Source: JAVJSD01 sp040219575
GTDB taxonomy: Bacteria > Planctomycetota > Planctomycetia > Pirellulales > Pirellulaceae
DNA length: 64,000 nucleotides
Reading direction: 5' to 3'
NCBI GenBank assembly: GCA_040219575.1
Contig: JAVJSD010000014.1
Location: 66,120 to 130,119, forward strand
The notes under the pieces were generated by a model. It did not search any database. It saw only the letters and a list, made by a program, of their open reading frames with translations, and had not been told where the DNA came from. Of the stretch, positions 62,188 to 64,000 are shown one piece after another. The translations under genes and the position numbers were made by a program. Every line of letters begins with the position of its first letter. Position 1 is the first letter of the stretch.

Positions 62188-64000
62188 GTGTCCGCTTCGT
62201 TGATGCCGAAAGGCGTTGAGCACATGCCGCGTGCCGTTGATGCGGCTTGGCGTTGCAGGTGTGTCCGCTTCGTTGATGCCGAAAGGCGTTGAGCACTTGA
62301 GCACGGCCCGCGAGACCACGCAGCTGATGCGTGTCCGCTTCGTTGATGCCGAAAGGCGTTGAGCACGAAGACAAATGCCCTGAGCGGTTCCACGCGAGCC
62401 CGGTGTCCGCTTCGTTGATGCCGAAAGGCGTTGAGCACACGCCGCCCAAACGACCGACAAGAACGCGAAACACTGGTGTCCGCTTCGTTGATGCCGAAAG
62501 GCGTTGAGCACTTGAGCATCGGGCGATTTCAGGAAAACGGCAGCAGCAGTGTCCGCTTCGTTGATGCCGAAAGGCGTTGAGCACTACCAACCGCTCATCC
62601 CGAACGCGGCGCAGCAGACGTGTCCGCTTCGTTGATGCCGAAAGGCGTTGAGCACTGCTTCGAGCTATTCATCGTCGCGGCGTTGATCGAGGTGTCCGCT
62701 TCGTTGATGCCGAAAGGCGTTGAGCACTCCCCCATGGCAGCGTTGTATCGGCGGAGGAATTGTGTCCGCTTCGTTGATGCCGAAAGGCGTTGAGCACTCG
62801 TACCGCCGCATCAGTTCATGGGCGAGTGCTTCGTGTGTCCGCTTCGTTGATGCCGAAAGGCGTTGAGCACTTGAACCACAAGCTGCTGCTAGCCGTGTTC
62901 GCCGATGTGTCCGCTTCGTTGATGCCGAAAGGCGTTGAGCACTAGTGGGCGGTCTCGATCTTCGCCGGCGAGACCAAGTGTCCGCTTCGTTGATGCCGAA
63001 AGGCGTTGAGCACCTGGGGATGCCTACCGCCGCTGCCCGCGATGGTGTGTCCGCTTCGTTGATGCCGAAAGGCGTTGAGCACTTCAAAGCCGGATCGCCG
63101 AAAGCAACGAGCAATTGTGTCCGCTTCGTTGATGCCGAAAGGCGTTGAGCACTTTCTGACCGTTCGCTCGATCGACAAGGGGCTCGCTGTGTCCGCTTCG
63201 TTGATGCCGAAAGGCGTTGAGCACAGGCACGACGCGCCGCCGAATTTGGATTGCGCCGTAGTGTCCGCTTCGTTGATGCCGAAAGGCGTTGAGCACCGAC
63301 CGGGGAGGCATCCACACTGCAAGACCGTTTCGGTGTCCGCTTCGTTGATGCCGAAAGGCGTTGAGCACCTGCACCTACGAAAAAAGGGCCGACGCGAATA
63401 CGCGCCGTGTCCGCTTCGTTGATGCCGAAAGGCGTTGAGCACCTTTGATAGGTGCTGGTCATGTCGGGTTGCGGTAAGTGTCCGCTTCGTTGATGCCGAA
63501 CGGCGTTGAGCACCAGTCATTACCGACCCAGTATGGCCGAACGCCCCGGTGTCCGCTTCGTTGATGCCGAAAGGCGTTGAGCACTCGGGAACCGTGACCT
63601 TGTAGTCCTGTGATGCCGTGTGTCCGCTTCGTTGATGCCGAAAGGCGTTGAGCACCCTTCGTTGCAAGCGTTGCCTGCGGATCGCTCGGTTGTGTCCGCT
63701 TCGTTGATGCCGAAAGGCGTTGAGCACAAGAATATCCGGACACGTTCGACGTCGAAGCGATCGCGTGTCCGCTTCGTTGATGCCGAAAGGCGTTGAGCAC
63801 GAACGCTTCCCGTTTGGCCCCCCGGCGCATCCCAGTGTCCGCTTCGTTGATGCCGAAAGGCGTTGAGCACATTCAATTACTCCCTGGGGGTCGCTTGGTT
63901 GGTTCGTGTCCGCTTCGTTGATGCCGAAAGGCGTTGAGCACTTTGACCAGAAAGAGCGCGAGCTGCTCAAGCGGCTCGCGTGTCCGCTTCGTTGATGCCG
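62188..64000 (+). CRISPR. CRISPR array, 36-bp repeats, at least 25 spacers
   Basis: Twenty-five full repeats and a 21-base start of the 26th (63980) occur; the array runs beyond the window. The 36-bp repeat begins GTGTCCGCTTCG and ends GGCGTTGAGCAC. It is identical in every full copy except repeat 19 (63478-63513), with one A-to-C change in the loop. Spacers are 33-38 bases. Repeat starts are 62188, 62261, 62331, 62403, 62476, 62549, 62620, 62692, 62762, 62835, 62907, 62978, 63047, 63117, 63189, 63261, 63333, 63407, 63478, 63549, 63620, 63692, 63765, 63835, 63906 and 63980. ATGCC-GAAA-GGCGT makes a hairpin when read on +, leaving TTGAGCAC as a possible 8-base 5' handle. Confidence 0.99.

Noticed and set aside
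61911..63970. Long minus-strand open frames across the array, with repeated RHQRSGH, STPFGINEADT or AQRLSASTKRT
   Set aside because: They are translations of the CRISPR repeat in three frames, with variable spacers between. No gene.

Overview
The window reads as a chromosomal piece of a planctomycete (Pirellulales-like). The reasons are high GC, several formylglycine sulfatases, a c-type-haem DUF1592/1588 protein paired with a DUF1552 protein, Tat-exported Gfo/Idh/MocA and sugar-phosphate-isomerase-like proteins, HTTM and MauG/cytochrome c peroxidase genes, and many dispersed palindromic repeats. All calls come from reading the sequence and from family knowledge; no database search was run. 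No tRNA or rRNA gene was recognised. Bases 1-160 hold nothing I can name.

Bases 161-34462 are core-like. They carry an RluA pseudouridine synthase, Maf, sulfate activation (cysD and a cysN-cysC fusion, with a GxxExxY gene between them inside a 44-bp inverted repeat), two sulfatases, a HAD phosphatase, a TIM-barrel isomerase-like protein, an HTTM membrane protein and its partner, a Cys-rich secreted protein, a SelA-like enzyme, a run of exported planctomycete proteins (19251-27227), a cytochrome c peroxidase, leuC/leuD and an SPFH protein. Seven copies of a REPIN-like palindrome lie between these genes.

From 34463 the character changes. An IS1380-type transposase gene marks the edge of an accessory island that lacks the REPIN family and is visibly poorer in GC in parts. 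The island holds a PARIS-like pair whose DUF4435/TOPRIM effector is cut short next to the IS, a 5'-short serine hydrolase, an IS630 scrap, a HEPN plus PD-(D/E)XK nuclease pair, a DUF427 gene, a renalase-like oxidoreductase with an in-frame TGA where Trp is expected, a PIN ribonuclease, a cupin, a 1545-residue nuclease-STAND NTPase (Avs-like), an ARPP-1-like plus vWA (TROVE C-terminal-like) pair, and a TOPRIM primase fragment.

Bases 52347-64000 hold a complete type I CRISPR-Cas locus of the MYXAN/Dev kind: a WYL regulator, then cas6-cas3-cas8-cas7-cas5-cas4/1-cas2, tightly packed on the + strand, then a leader with a good promoter and an array of at least 26 repeats running off the end of the window. 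The gene order resembles the dev operon of Myxococcus xanthus as I remember it. The oddest signal is spacer 1, next to the leader, which itself resembles the repeat core and keeps the hairpin-flanking bases.
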